A stretch of DNA of 17,940 nt from JAJZJT01 sp964610905 (GTDB lineage: Bacteria; Actinomycetota; Acidimicrobiia; Acidimicrobiales; RAAP-2). The notes under the pieces were generated by a model that saw only the letters and a program-made list of their open reading frames with translations, was not told where the DNA came from and made no database searches. The position numbers and the translations under genes were made by a program. Below are positions 1 through 7,739 of the stretch, piece by piece (position 1 is the first letter of the stretch; every line of letters starts with the position of its first letter). The stretch lies in NCBI GenBank assembly GCA_964610905.1, contig CAZSYT010000070.1:1-17940 (forward strand), read 5' to 3'.

Positions 1-84
1 CCGGCCCCCTCCGAACACCAATACCGCGTGGTTCGGATAACGGATGATCCCACTTCCGGCCCGGGGTTTGTCGCCGATCGCCAT
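1..84 (-). CDS. Possible divergent gene, 5' part only (runs off left edge)
   Basis: On the minus strand an ATG at 84-82 opens a frame that stays open to the window edge (28 codons, beginning MAIGDKPRAGSG). A purine-rich GGCAGGA lies just upstream of the ATG at a workable spacing for a ribosome binding site. If real, it is transcribed away from the secretion operon, and the shared upstream region would be 85-282. I do not recognise the peptide, and 28 codons are too few to judge. The opposite strand is also open through here, so this is a weak call. Confidence 0.3.
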   Translation of the reverse strand, partial: MAIGDKPRAGSGIIRYPNHAVLVFGGGR

Positions 85-282
85 GTTCCTGCCGGTTCTA
101 AGGGTGAGGGTCGACCACGGCAGGGTCGCCGCCCCCAGCAGCGGCCGGAAGTCCACGCCGGCCTCACCGCGCCGCCTGCGAGCGAAAGGAGATGACACGC
201 CCCGCTGGCCGGCGGCGGCCCTGCCCGACCCGACAAGACCGACACCCACCCGCCGTCGTGCAAGGAGGAGCCCACGAAAGCC
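85..282. promoter_or_regulatory. Upstream region of the secretion operon
   Basis: This 198-base stretch precedes the first operon gene and should hold its promoter, but I see no convincing -35/-10 pair. An AAGGAGG ribosome-binding sequence lies at 262-268, 14 bases before the ATG at 283. Another purine run (AAAGGAG, 185-191) directly abuts an ATG at 192, too close to act on it. Just outside this stretch, an imperfect inverted repeat (11-18 against 29-36, two-base bulge) could be an operator, but it is weak. Confidence 0.3.
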
Positions 283-738
283 ATGACCCGAGCCACCCGT
301 CGCCGAGGCCGGACCGCCGGTCCCCGAGCCGTCACTCCCCGAACCGTCAGTCCCCGAACTGTCAGTCCCCGAATCGCGGGGCGCCGAAGCCTTGCCACCG
401 CCGGCCGGCGCCGAGGGGTCTTCGTGCTTCGACTGCTCTGCGCCCTGGGCTTGGCCGTCGCCGCCGTCATGGCCCTGGCGCCCCCGGCGTTCGCCGCCAC
501 CGCGTCGCCCCCGAGCCTCAACAGTGTGATCGGCTCGCTGCAGGTGTGGCTGGTCGGGATCCTGGCCGGTCTCGCCACGCTGTTCTTGACGATCGGGGGG
601 ATCCGCTACCTCACCGCTGGCGGCGACCCGGCCGAGGTGGATCGGGCCAAGACCGCCCTCAAGTCCGCCGCCGTCGGCTACGCGCTCGCCGCGCTGGCCC
701 CGCTGCTGGTGTCCATCTTGCAGTCGATCGTCGGCTGA
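283..738 (+). CDS. VirB2/TrbC-like pilin precursor
   Basis: A 151-aa precursor whose mature part looks like the small two-helix pilin subunit of conjugative type IV secretion systems. Residues 46-71 form a signal peptide (hydrophobic run ending AFA, likely cleavage after residue 71), leaving about 80 aa. Membrane segments lie near 81-104 and 127-149, joined by a short loop with GGDPAEVDRAK. That layout is typical of VirB2/TrbC and of actinobacterial pilin-like proteins. The N-terminus is unusual: residues 14-33 are imperfect 5-aa repeats (PRTVS type) encoded by 15-bp DNA repeats. A GTG at 424 with GAGGGG five bases upstream would give a more compact signal peptide and is a credible alternative start. 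The stop overlaps the ATG of the next gene. Being first in an operon of VirB6, VirB4 and VirD4 relatives supports the call. Confidence 0.7.
   Translation: MTRATRRRGRTAGPRAVTPRTVSPRTVSPRIAGRRSLATAGRRRGVFVLRLLCALGLAVAAVMALAPPAFAATASPPSLNSVIGSLQVWLVGILAGLATLFLTIGGIRYLTAGGDPAEVDRAKTALKSAAVGYALAALAPLLVSILQSIVG
322..378 (+). repeat. 15-bp tandem repeats in pilin leader
   Basis: Three full units (322-336, 337-351, 352-366) and a partial fourth (367-378) of a 15-bp sequence beginning CCCGAAC and ending GTCAGTC. Units differ by one to three bases. The period is a multiple of three, so copy-number change would add or remove five residues without breaking the frame. The repeats fall between the ATG at 283 and the alternative GTG at 424. 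Confidence 0.8.
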
Positions 739-2021
739 TGGCCCGCCACATGCCTCTCCTCGGGGCTCACCGGCCGGCCCTGCCCGCTCGGGGGCGGTCC
801 CGCCGGCGGCCGAGGTTCGCCCTGCTCGGCCTCCTCGGCGCCGGCGTGCTCGGGATCGTGCTCTTGGGCGCCGCCCACGCCGCTGCGGCCCCCGACCGCC
901 AGACGGCCACCCTGGCGGTGGCGAGCCGGCCGGCGCCGGTCCCCGAGACGACCTCGCCGTCGCGCCTGGTGGCGAGCCAGCCGGCGACGGCGAGCGGCAG
1001 CTCGACCGGTAGTTCGACTTCTGGCGCCGGCTCTGTTCCGTCGGGGATCGAGGTCGGGCCGTCCCTGCCCACCGGCGCGCCGCCCGCCACGCCCGGACCC
1101 TCGGTGTCAGGTGGTACCGGGCAGAGCTGCGGGTTCTTCGACGTCACCTGCCATGTCAGCGCGGCGATCGACGGCTGGTTCCGTGACCTGGTCACCTCGG
1201 CCCTCAACCCGATCTTGGCGCTGCTCGGGCGCACCGTGCTCGCCACCCCTGAGCTCACCGGCGGCAAGGTGGCGGTGATCTGGGGGGTCACCGCCGGGAT
1301 CGCCAACGCCTTGGTGGTGCTGCTGGTGCTGGCCGGCGGGGCGGTGGTGATGAGCCACGAGACCCTCCAGACCCGCTACGCCGCCAAGGACATCGCCCCC
1401 CGGGTGGTGGTGGCGGTGATCGCCGCCAACGCCTCCTTGGCCCTGGTCGGCCTGGCCATCCCGGCCGCCAACGCTCTCTCACGGTCCCTGCTCGGCGGTG
1501 GCGTCGACCCGGCCCAGGCGACCGCGGCGATGCGCCAGCTGGTCCTCGCCCCCCTCGGGGGCGGGGGGATCTTCCTGGTGCTCCTCGGCCTGGTCGCAGC
1601 CGTCCTGGCGGTGGTGCTGCTCGCCACCTACGTGGTGCGCGTCGCGCTGCTGGTGCTGCTCGTCGCCGTCGCCCCGCTGGCCTTGATCGGCCACGCCCTC
1701 CCCCAGACCGAGGGAGCGGCCCGGCTGTGGTGGCGGGCGATAGCCGGGCTGTTCGCCATCCAGCTCGGCCAGTCGTTGGTGCTCATCTGCGCCCTGAAGG
1801 TCTTCTTCACCCCCTCCGGTCCGTCCACGCTCGGGATTTCGGCGTCGGGCGGGCTCGTCGACGTGGTCGTCGCGGTGTGCCTGTTGTGGGTGCTGGTGCG
1901 CATCCCCGCCTGGGTGTCCAAGGCGGTCTTCGGCGCCGGGCGCTCCTCGGGGGTCGCCAAGGCGTTCAAGGTGGCGTTCGTCTACAAGGCGGCCCGGGCC
2001 GGGCTCGCGGCGCTGGCATGA
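738..2021 (+). CDS. VirB6/TrbL-like polytopic membrane protein
   Basis: A 427-aa protein resembling the VirB6/TrbL channel component of type IV secretion systems. After a basic N-terminus comes a signal or anchor helix (about 27-50). Residues 55-128 are a Ser/Thr/Pro/Gly-rich, probably disordered linker. A conserved-looking segment CGFFDVTCHV then AIDGWFRDLVTSALNP (131-158) follows, with paired Cys131 and Cys138. Membrane helices lie near 176-204, 222-246, 277-299, 300-318, 333-356 and 372-388; the strongly hydrophobic helices with polar loops and a basic C-terminus fit VirB6. The ATG at 738 overlaps the pilin TGA. An in-frame ATG at 192 would add 182 Arg/Pro-rich residues overlapping the pilin gene and is rejected as a shadow. 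The start of the next gene overlaps the stop here (ATGA), implying coupled translation. Confidence 0.75.
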   Translation: MARHMPLLGAHRPALPARGRSRRRPRFALLGLLGAGVLGIVLLGAAHAAAAPDRQTATLAVASRPAPVPETTSPSRLVASQPATASGSSTGSSTSGAGSVPSGIEVGPSLPTGAPPATPGPSVSGGTGQSCGFFDVTCHVSAAIDGWFRDLVTSALNPILALLGRTVLATPELTGGKVAVIWGVTAGIANALVVLLVLAGGAVVMSHETLQTRYAAKDIAPRVVVAVIAANASLALVGLAIPAANALSRSLLGGGVDPAQATAAMRQLVLAPLGGGGIFLVLLGLVAAVLAVVLLATYVVRVALLVLLVAVAPLALIGHALPQTEGAARLWWRAIAGLFAIQLGQSLVLICALKVFFTPSGPSTLGISASGGLVDVVVAVCLLWVLVRIPAWVSKAVFGAGRSSGVAKAFKVAFVYKAARAGLAALA

Positions 2022-3034
2022 CCCGGCCCGACCCCGGAGCAGCGACCGAGGCGACCGACCGGGTGCAGATCACCGCGGACGTCGACCGGCCCGACAAGAT
2101 CCTCCTCGGTCTCACCGCCCGCCAGCTCGCCATCCTGGCCATCCCCGCGCTCGGCCTGTGGGCCGCCTACGCCCTGGCCCGCCACCACCTGCCCCTCGCC
2201 GTGTTCGCCGCGCTCGGCGCCCCGATCGTCCTCGGGGCCTTGGTGCTGGCGCTCGGACGGCGCGACGGGCTCGGCCTCGACCGACTGGTGGCCATGGCGG
2301 CCCGCCAGCAGATGGCGCCACGCCGGGCGGTCCCCGCCCCCGACGGCGTCACCCCCGCGCCGGGGTGGGCGGGACCGGACCGCTCCCGCCCGCCCGTGCC
2401 GCTGCGCCTGCCACCACAAGGCGTCGGCGGCGACGGCGCCTTGGACCTCGGAGCGGAGGGGGCGGCCCTGGTGTGCGCGGCCCAGACGGTGAGCTTCTCG
2501 CTACGCACCCCCACCGAGCAGCGCGCCCTAGTCGTCGCGTTCGGCCGCTACCTGAACAGCCTCTCGGCACCGGTCCAGGTCCTGGTGCGCTCCGAGCCGG
2601 TCGACCTCGGCTCCGAGGTGGCCGAACTGCGTGCGGAGGCGGGCGGCCTGCCCCACCCTGCCCTGGAGGCCGCCGCGCTGGCCCACGCCGGGTTCTTGGA
2701 GGAGCTGGCGGCCAGCCGGGACCTGCTCGCTCGCAGGGTGCTGGTCGTGCTGCGCGACCGGGCCGGCGGACCCGACGCACCCGAACGGCTACGCCGCCGG
2801 GCCGCCGATGCCGCCGCCGCGCTGGCCCCCGCCGGAGTCGCGCTCCGGGTCCTCGACGGCCCGGGCGCCCTCGGGGCCCTCTGCGGCGCTCTCGACCCGT
2901 GGGCGCCGCCCCGCCCGGCGGGCCTCGCGTCGCCCGACGCGGTGATCACCGGCCAGGCCCCCGACGCCGCCATCGAAGAGACGTCGAGCGTCGCCGCAGG
3001 TCCGGTTGCCCACAAGCGAGGAGTCGCCCCATGA
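2018..3034 (+). CDS. PrgI/VirB3-like protein with VirB4-type N-terminal extension
   Basis: A 338-aa protein. Residues 16-97 look like the PrgI family, the Gram-positive counterpart of VirB3: a short beta-like start (VQITADVDRPDKI), two membrane helices (about 36-55 and 58-80), then a basic amphipathic segment. After a Pro-rich linker (100-135), residues 141-290 resemble the first part of the N-terminal domain of VirB4/TraC ATPases, notably SFSLRTPTEQRALVVAFG followed by RYLNSLSAPVQVLVRSEPVD. The next gene starts inside this stop codon (ATGA) and encodes a VirB4 with a short N-terminus, so the two products probably form one assembly at the inner face of the membrane. The start ATG at 2018 overlaps the VirB6 stop; the longer frame upstream antisense-shadows VirB6 and is rejected. 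The PrgI assignment is by layout and motif, not by search. Confidence 0.7.
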   Translation: MTRPDPGAATEATDRVQITADVDRPDKILLGLTARQLAILAIPALGLWAAYALARHHLPLAVFAALGAPIVLGALVLALGRRDGLGLDRLVAMAARQQMAPRRAVPAPDGVTPAPGWAGPDRSRPPVPLRLPPQGVGGDGALDLGAEGAALVCAAQTVSFSLRTPTEQRALVVAFGRYLNSLSAPVQVLVRSEPVDLGSEVAELRAEAGGLPHPALEAAALAHAGFLEELAASRDLLARRVLVVLRDRAGGPDAPERLRRRAADAAAALAPAGVALRVLDGPGALGALCGALDPWAPPRPAGLASPDAVITGQAPDAAIEETSSVAAGPVAHKRGVAP

Positions 3035-4845
3035 CCTTCCGCCCGCACCGCAACGCCCGGGCTGCCCGCACGACTGCCGCCGGCACCGCCAGCGGTGGTG
3101 GCGGCCTGCTCGGCCCGCCCTCGGTCGAGGTCCGCCCCCGCCACCTCGCCCTCGGCGAGGGAGTGTGCCGCTCCTTCGCCGTGGTCGGCTACCCCCGAGA
3201 GGTCGGCTACGGCTGGCTCGCCCCACTCTTGGAGCACCCCGGGCGCCTCGAGGTCGCCTTGCACGTCGAGCCGATGCGAAACGACCTCGCCGCCGAACGC
3301 CTCCGCCGCCAGTCCGCCCGCTTGGAGTCCGCCCGGCGCGCCGATACCGCCAAGGGACGTCTCGTCGACCCCGGCGTCGAGGTCGCAGCCGCCGACGCCG
3401 CCGAGCTGTCGGCCCGCCTGGCCCGGGGCCAGTCCAAGCTGTTCCGCGTCGGGCTGTACGTGACCGTGCACGCCCGGGATGTCGGCGCCTTGGACGACGA
3501 GTGCGCCCGGGTGAAGGCGGTGCTGTCCTCGCTGTTGCTCGACGCGGTGCCCGCCACCTTCCGCTCCCTGCAAGGCTTCGTCACCACCCTCCCGGTCGGC
3601 ATCGACAACCTGTCGATGCTCCGCACCCTCGACACCGACGCGCTCGCCGCCGCCTTCCCCTTCTCCGGCGTCGACCTCGCCGCAGGCGGCGTCCTCTACG
3701 GCACCACCGTCGCGGCGGCTGGCGCCGCCGGCTCGGGGACCGCCGGCTCGTCGCTGGTGTGCTGGGACCGCTTCGCCGCCGACAACCACAACTCGGTGAT
3801 CCTCGCCCGGTCGGGCGCGGGGAAGTCCTACCTCGCCAAGCTCGAAGCGCTCCGATCCCTCTACCGGGGGATCGAGGTCTACGTCGTCGACCCCGAAGAC
3901 GAGTACCGCCGCCTGGCCCGAGCCGTCGGTGGCGCCTACCTGCACCTCGGGGCGGCCGGCGTGGCGCTCAACCCCTTCGACCTCGCCCCCGGCCCCGACC
4001 CGCTCACCCGCCGGGCCCTGTTCGTCCACACCCTCGTCGCCGTCCTCCTCGGCGAGAAGCCCGACCCGGCCACGACCGCAGCACTCGACCGCGCCGTCCT
4101 CGCCGCCTACCGCCACGCCGGCATCACCGCCGACCCCCGCACCCACCGCCGCCCCGCCCCGCTCCTCGCCGACCTTGCCCGCACCCTCGAAGACGACGCC
4201 GACCCCGCCGCCACGACGCTCGCAGCCCGCCTCGACCCCTTCGTCACCGGCAGCTACCGCCAGCTGTTCAGCGGCCCGACGACCACCCGACCCGAGGGGC
4301 ACCTGGTGGTGATCTCGCTTCGCGACCTCCCCGACGAGCTCAAAGCCGCCGGCACGCTCCTCGCCCTCGACGCCGTCTGGCGGCGCGTGGCCGACCCGGG
4401 GAGCCGCAGGCGTCGGCTCGTGGTCGTCGACGAGGCGTGGCTGCTCATGCGCGACCCCGAGGGCGCCAAGTTCTTGCACCGGGCCGCCAAGTCCGCCCGC
4501 AAGCACTGGGCCGGGCTCACCGTGGTCACCCAAGACGCCGCCGACCTGCTCGCAAGCGACCTCGGCCAAGCCGTCGTCGCCAACGCCGCCACCCAGATCC
4601 TGCTTCGCCAGGCCCCCCAGGCGATCGACGCCGTCGGCGACGCCTTCGGCCTCTCGGAGGGAGAGCGGGCGTTCCTGGTCGCAGCCCGACAAGGCGAAGG
4701 ACTCCTGTCGGTCGCCGCCAACCAGCGCGTCGGCTTCTACGCCCTCGCCAGCGCCGCCGAGCACGACCTCGTCACGAGCGACCCGAAAGACCTCGCCCGC
4801 TTGGAGGACCCCGACGACCCCGACGACGAGGAGCCGGACCTCTGA
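3031..4845 (+). CDS. virB4: VirB4/TraC-family secretion ATPase
   Basis: A 604-aa cytoplasmic ATPase that powers pilin handling and substrate transfer in type IV secretion. Residues 31-230 are the rest of the VirB4 N-terminal domain. The motor domain carries Walker A SGAGKSY (261-267), the VVDPEDEYRRL segment (285-295), a VALNPFDL motif (311-318), Walker B RRLVVVDEAWLL (461-472), the VTQDAADLL sensor segment (499-507) and an LRQAP segment near 525 of the type bearing the arginine finger. The C-terminus is very acidic. It is shorter than typical VirB4 proteins (about 800 aa); the missing N-terminal portion appears to be in the preceding PrgI gene. The ATG at 3031 overlaps that gene's stop. A large antisense frame covering most of the gene has no recognisable domain and was discarded. 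Confidence 0.9.
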   Translation: MTFRPHRNARAARTTAAGTASGGGGLLGPPSVEVRPRHLALGEGVCRSFAVVGYPREVGYGWLAPLLEHPGRLEVALHVEPMRNDLAAERLRRQSARLESARRADTAKGRLVDPGVEVAAADAAELSARLARGQSKLFRVGLYVTVHARDVGALDDECARVKAVLSSLLLDAVPATFRSLQGFVTTLPVGIDNLSMLRTLDTDALAAAFPFSGVDLAAGGVLYGTTVAAAGAAGSGTAGSSLVCWDRFAADNHNSVILARSGAGKSYLAKLEALRSLYRGIEVYVVDPEDEYRRLARAVGGAYLHLGAAGVALNPFDLAPGPDPLTRRALFVHTLVAVLLGEKPDPATTAALDRAVLAAYRHAGITADPRTHRRPAPLLADLARTLEDDADPAATTLAARLDPFVTGSYRQLFSGPTTTRPEGHLVVISLRDLPDELKAAGTLLALDAVWRRVADPGSRRRRLVVVDEAWLLMRDPEGAKFLHRAAKSARKHWAGLTVVTQDAADLLASDLGQAVVANAATQILLRQAPQAIDAVGDAFGLSEGERAFLVAARQGEGLLSVAANQRVGFYALASAAEHDLVTSDPKDLARLEDPDDPDDEEPDL

Positions 4846-4960
4846 CACCGGCTCGTGCCAAGGCGGCCGGTGCAGAGGGCGCCCCGGCGCGGCCACCTGA
4901 AGCGCTCCCGCCCGGGGACGCCCTCCCGTCCGACCACACCGCCGAAGGAGTAGCCCGCCT
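4846..4960 (+). promoter_or_regulatory. Operon gap with strong ribosome binding site
   Basis: This is the only real gap (115 bases) inside the secretion operon. GAAGGAG at 4944-4950 lies 10 bases before the ATG at 4961 and is among the clearest ribosome binding sites in the operon. I see no convincing terminator or promoter, so the downstream genes may simply restart translation here. No small gene in the gap could be supported. Confidence 0.5.
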
Positions 4961-6184
4961 ATGCCCACAACCCCCACCCTCCCGCCGGGTTCGCCGGCCC
5001 CCAAGATCCCGGGCCTGAGGATCCCGGTGCCGGGCGGGCCGCTCGCCCGATGGCTCGCCCACCCCGGCGCCAGCGAAGCCCGCCTTGCCCGCCACCTGTC
5101 CCACCTGCTCGCCGGCGTGGCCCACCTCTGGCCGGCGGCCGCCGCGCTCGTGGCCGTGGTGGCGGCCTTCGAGGTGGCGGCGGCCGCGGCCCGTTCGTGG
5201 CAGGGACGCCACGGCCGCTTCGTCGCCATCGCCCCGCCCGCCGAGCCCGACCCGGCCGGCGGCGTCGCCTTGTGGCGGATGCTCGCCCCGCTCCTCGCCG
5301 GGCGCCGCAGCCTCGTCGGGTTGCGGCCCCCGGTCGCCTTCGAGTGCCACGCCAGCCCCGAGGGAGTGGGCGTCGGGCTGTGGGTGTCAAAGACCCTCCC
5401 CGTCCACAGCGTCATCCGGGCCGTCGAAGCCGCCTGGCCCGGCGCCCGCGCCCAGCTCACCGCCCCGCCGGCACTCCCCGAGGGCGTCCGGGTGACCGCA
5501 GGGCGGGCAGGCCTCGCCGCCCCCGAATGGCTCACCCTCGGCGCCGAGAGCGACGGCCACGGTGCCGGCGACCCGTTGCGGGGGATCTTCGCCGTCCTTG
5601 CCGCCTCCGAGGGCGGCCATGTCGTCTTCCAGGTCCTCGCCCGCCCCGCCCCCGCCCGGCGCGTCGCCAGGGCACGGGGTGCCGCCTGGGCGATCCGTCG
5701 CGGCCAGCCCACCACCCGCACCGGCCGTGCCCTCGACCTTCTCCACCGCCACCCGGGCCGAGGCGGCGCCGGGGTGGCCGACCCGCTCGCGCTCACCGAC
5801 GTGCGCGACGTCACCGCCAAGATCACCGCCGCACCGCACTTCGTGGTCGCCGTCCGCTACGCCCTGGCCGCACCGCCCGGCACCAGGGGTGAGGCTCGGC
5901 GCTGGCGGCGGGCCAAAGCCCGCGAGATCGCAGGCGGCCTCGGGCTGTTCGCCGGGCGCAACCACCTCGTCGCCCGCCGCCAGGCCCGCTCGGGCCGGGG
6001 GGTCTGCTGCCGGCGCCTACGGGCCGGGTTCCTCGCCTCGGCACCCGAGCTGGCCGCCCTGGCGCACCTACCGGCCGAGCCGGCCGGCTACGGCCTGCCC
6101 GCCGCCCCCGCCCGCCACGTCGCCCCACCCTTCGAGGTCACCCGGGCCGACGTCGCCCATGCCGCCGAGGTCACCGATGTCTGA
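4961..6184 (+). CDS. Membrane-anchored partner of the VirD4-like ATPase (function inferred)
   Basis: A 407-aa protein I do not recognise with certainty. A Pro-rich N-terminus leads to one membrane helix (about 50-77), followed by a soluble alpha/beta region with no Walker motifs. The segment with WVSKTLPVHSVIRAVEAAWP (about 147-166) resembles the domain of unknown function found before the ATPase domain of many Gram-positive TraG/VirD4-like proteins. The next gene encodes that ATPase, has no membrane segment of its own and overlaps this gene by 8 bases. The simplest inference is that this protein anchors the coupling ATPase at the membrane, a two-gene version of a usually fused protein. A ribosome binding site GAAGGAG precedes the ATG. 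The role is an inference from context and layout. Confidence 0.65.
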   Translation: MPTTPTLPPGSPAPKIPGLRIPVPGGPLARWLAHPGASEARLARHLSHLLAGVAHLWPAAAALVAVVAAFEVAAAAARSWQGRHGRFVAIAPPAEPDPAGGVALWRMLAPLLAGRRSLVGLRPPVAFECHASPEGVGVGLWVSKTLPVHSVIRAVEAAWPGARAQLTAPPALPEGVRVTAGRAGLAAPEWLTLGAESDGHGAGDPLRGIFAVLAASEGGHVVFQVLARPAPARRVARARGAAWAIRRGQPTTRTGRALDLLHRHPGRGGAGVADPLALTDVRDVTAKITAAPHFVVAVRYALAAPPGTRGEARRWRRAKAREIAGGLGLFAGRNHLVARRQARSGRGVCCRRLRAGFLASAPELAALAHLPAEPAGYGLPAAPARHVAPPFEVTRADVAHAAEVTDV

Positions 6185-7739
6185 GCGCACCGACCCGGCT
6201 CCGGCTGGCAGTTCCGGCCGGCAATGGTCTGGACAGGGCACCCAGCCCGCGCCGTTGCGCCTCCTCTCCGCCGAGCACCCGGGACGGTTGCGCCCGAAGC
6301 GGCTCGGGGTCTCCGACGTCGGGGCCCGCCGCTCGGTCGCCCTGGCCGTGGCTGATGCCCGCCACCACACCCACGTCGTCGGGGCGACCGGGTCGGGGAA
6401 GTCGACCCTGCTCGTCAACCTGATCCTCGCCGACGCTCTCGCCGGCCGGGGCGTGGTCGTGCTCGATCCCAAGGGCGACCTCGTCACCGACATCCTCGCC
6501 CGCCTCCCCGAATCCGCAGGCGAGCGCCTGGTGCTCTTAGACCCCGCCGAGCAGCACGCCCCGGCCGCCTTGAACGTCCTCGACACGGCCGGGCGGGACC
6601 CCGAGCTCGTCGTCGACCACCTCGTCGGGGTCTTCCACCGCCTCTATGCCGCCTACTGGGGACCGCGCACCGAAGACGTGCTGCGCTCCGCCTGCCTCAC
6701 CCTCACCCGACGGCCCGGCACCACCTTGGCCCACGTGCCGCTCCTCCTCTCCAACCCCCGCTACCGGGCCAGGCTCACCGAGGAGCTGACCGACCCCGCC
6801 GGCCTCGGCGGCTTCTGGGCCTGGTACGACGGGCTCTCCGATGCCGGCCAGGCCCAGGTGATCGGCCCGGTCATGAACAAGCTGCGCGCCGTGCTCACCC
6901 GCCGCTTCGCCGCCGAGCTGCTCGGCGCCGCCCAGAGCACCTTCTCCCTCGCCCAAGTCCTCGACGGGGGGATCCTGCTCGCCCGGCTCCCCAAGGGGAT
7001 CCTCGGCGACGACACCTGCCGGCTCGTCGGCTCGCTGCTGTTGGCGGGGATCTGGCAGGCCGCCACGGCCCGGGCCGCCCGCCCCGAGCCCACCCGGGCG
7101 GACGCCGCGGTCTACGTCGACGAATGCCAGAACTTCTTGCACCTGCCCGGCTCGCTCGACGACGTGCTCGCCGAGGCCCGCGGCTACCACCTGGCGCTCA
7201 CCTTGGCCCACCAGCACCTCGGCCAGCTCGGAAAGGACCTCGCCGAGGGCGTCGCCGCCAACGCCAGAAACAAGATCTACTTCACCACCAGCCCCGACGA
7301 CGCCCGCATCCTCGCCCGCCACGTCGGCCCCTACCTCACCCAAGCCGACCTGTGCCACCTCGACCGCTACCAGATCGCCTGCCGGCTCGTGGTCGACGGG
7401 CGCGACACCACCGGCTTCACCCTCGCCACCCTGCCCTCCCCTCCCGTCACCACCGACCACAGCGAGGCGCTGCGCTCAGCGGCCCGACGGCGCGGCCGCG
7501 ACGCCCAGGCCCGCCGGGCCGAACGCCTCGCCCGCCGCTGGCAACCCGACACGGACGCCGGCACCGGCGCTGAATCAGATGCCGATGGCGTCGACCCGGC
7601 GGGCGGGTCGGTCTCCCCGCCGGTCTCTGTGCCGGTCTCCCCGCCGGTGTCTGTGCCGGTCTCAGAGACCGGCACACAGACCGGCACCCTCGACGGCGCG
7701 TCCGACCAGCGTGAGGGCGGTTTCCCCGAGATCCGATGA
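6177..7739 (+). CDS. virD4: VirD4/TraG-like coupling ATPase
   Basis: A 520-aa P-loop ATPase of the type IV coupling protein group, which brings DNA or protein substrate to the secretion channel. Walker A GATGSGKST is at 69-77, VVVLDPKGDLV at 93-103, Walker B AVYVDECQNF at 311-320, the AHQHLGQL sensor motif at 344-351, and NARNKIYFTTSPDDARIL, a coupling-protein signature, at 362-379. There are no N-terminal membrane helices, unlike classic VirD4; these seem to be supplied by the preceding gene. The last 60 residues are low-complexity and include two eight-residue repeats (PPVSVPVS type). The ATG at 6177 lies inside the previous gene (8-base overlap). The stop overlaps the next ATG (ATGA). An in-frame upstream extension shadows the previous gene and was rejected. 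Confidence 0.88.
   Translation: MSERTDPAPAGSSGRQWSGQGTQPAPLRLLSAEHPGRLRPKRLGVSDVGARRSVALAVADARHHTHVVGATGSGKSTLLVNLILADALAGRGVVVLDPKGDLVTDILARLPESAGERLVLLDPAEQHAPAALNVLDTAGRDPELVVDHLVGVFHRLYAAYWGPRTEDVLRSACLTLTRRPGTTLAHVPLLLSNPRYRARLTEELTDPAGLGGFWAWYDGLSDAGQAQVIGPVMNKLRAVLTRRFAAELLGAAQSTFSLAQVLDGGILLARLPKGILGDDTCRLVGSLLLAGIWQAATARAARPEPTRADAAVYVDECQNFLHLPGSLDDVLAEARGYHLALTLAHQHLGQLGKDLAEGVAANARNKIYFTTSPDDARILARHVGPYLTQADLCHLDRYQIACRLVVDGRDTTGFTLATLPSPPVTTDHSEALRSAARRRGRDAQARRAERLARRWQPDTDAGTGAESDADGVDPAGGSVSPPVSVPVSPPVSVPVSETGTQTGTLDGASDQREGGFPEIR
7617..7685 (+). repeat. 24-bp direct repeat and 21-bp hairpin inside coupling-protein tail
   Basis: Two 24-bp units (7617-7640 and 7641-7664) differ at two positions. 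The end of the second unit pairs with the following bases: 7643-7663 against 7665-7685 match at 19 of 21 positions around a one-base centre, with CCGGTCTC facing GAGACCGG. The RNA would form a strong stem near the end of the coupling gene, 51 bases before its stop. No T-run follows, so it is not a simple intrinsic terminator. Confidence 0.75.

Noticed and set aside
1..195. Plus-strand open frame from the left edge ending at the TGA at 193
   Set aside because: No start is visible, the tail is a Pro/Arg/Gln-rich shadow-like sequence, third-base GC is lower than in the neighbours, and the opposite strand has a better start signal.
192..737. Extended N-terminus of the VirB6-like protein from the ATG at 192
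   Set aside because: The added part is Arg/Pro-rich, overlaps the pilin gene and its ribosome binding sequence abuts the ATG; the ATG at 738 fits better.
2548..5826. A 1092-codon open frame on the minus strand
   Set aside because: It lies antisense to the PrgI, VirB4 and partner genes, is Gly/Arg/Ala-rich without any domain, and is explained by high GC in those genes.
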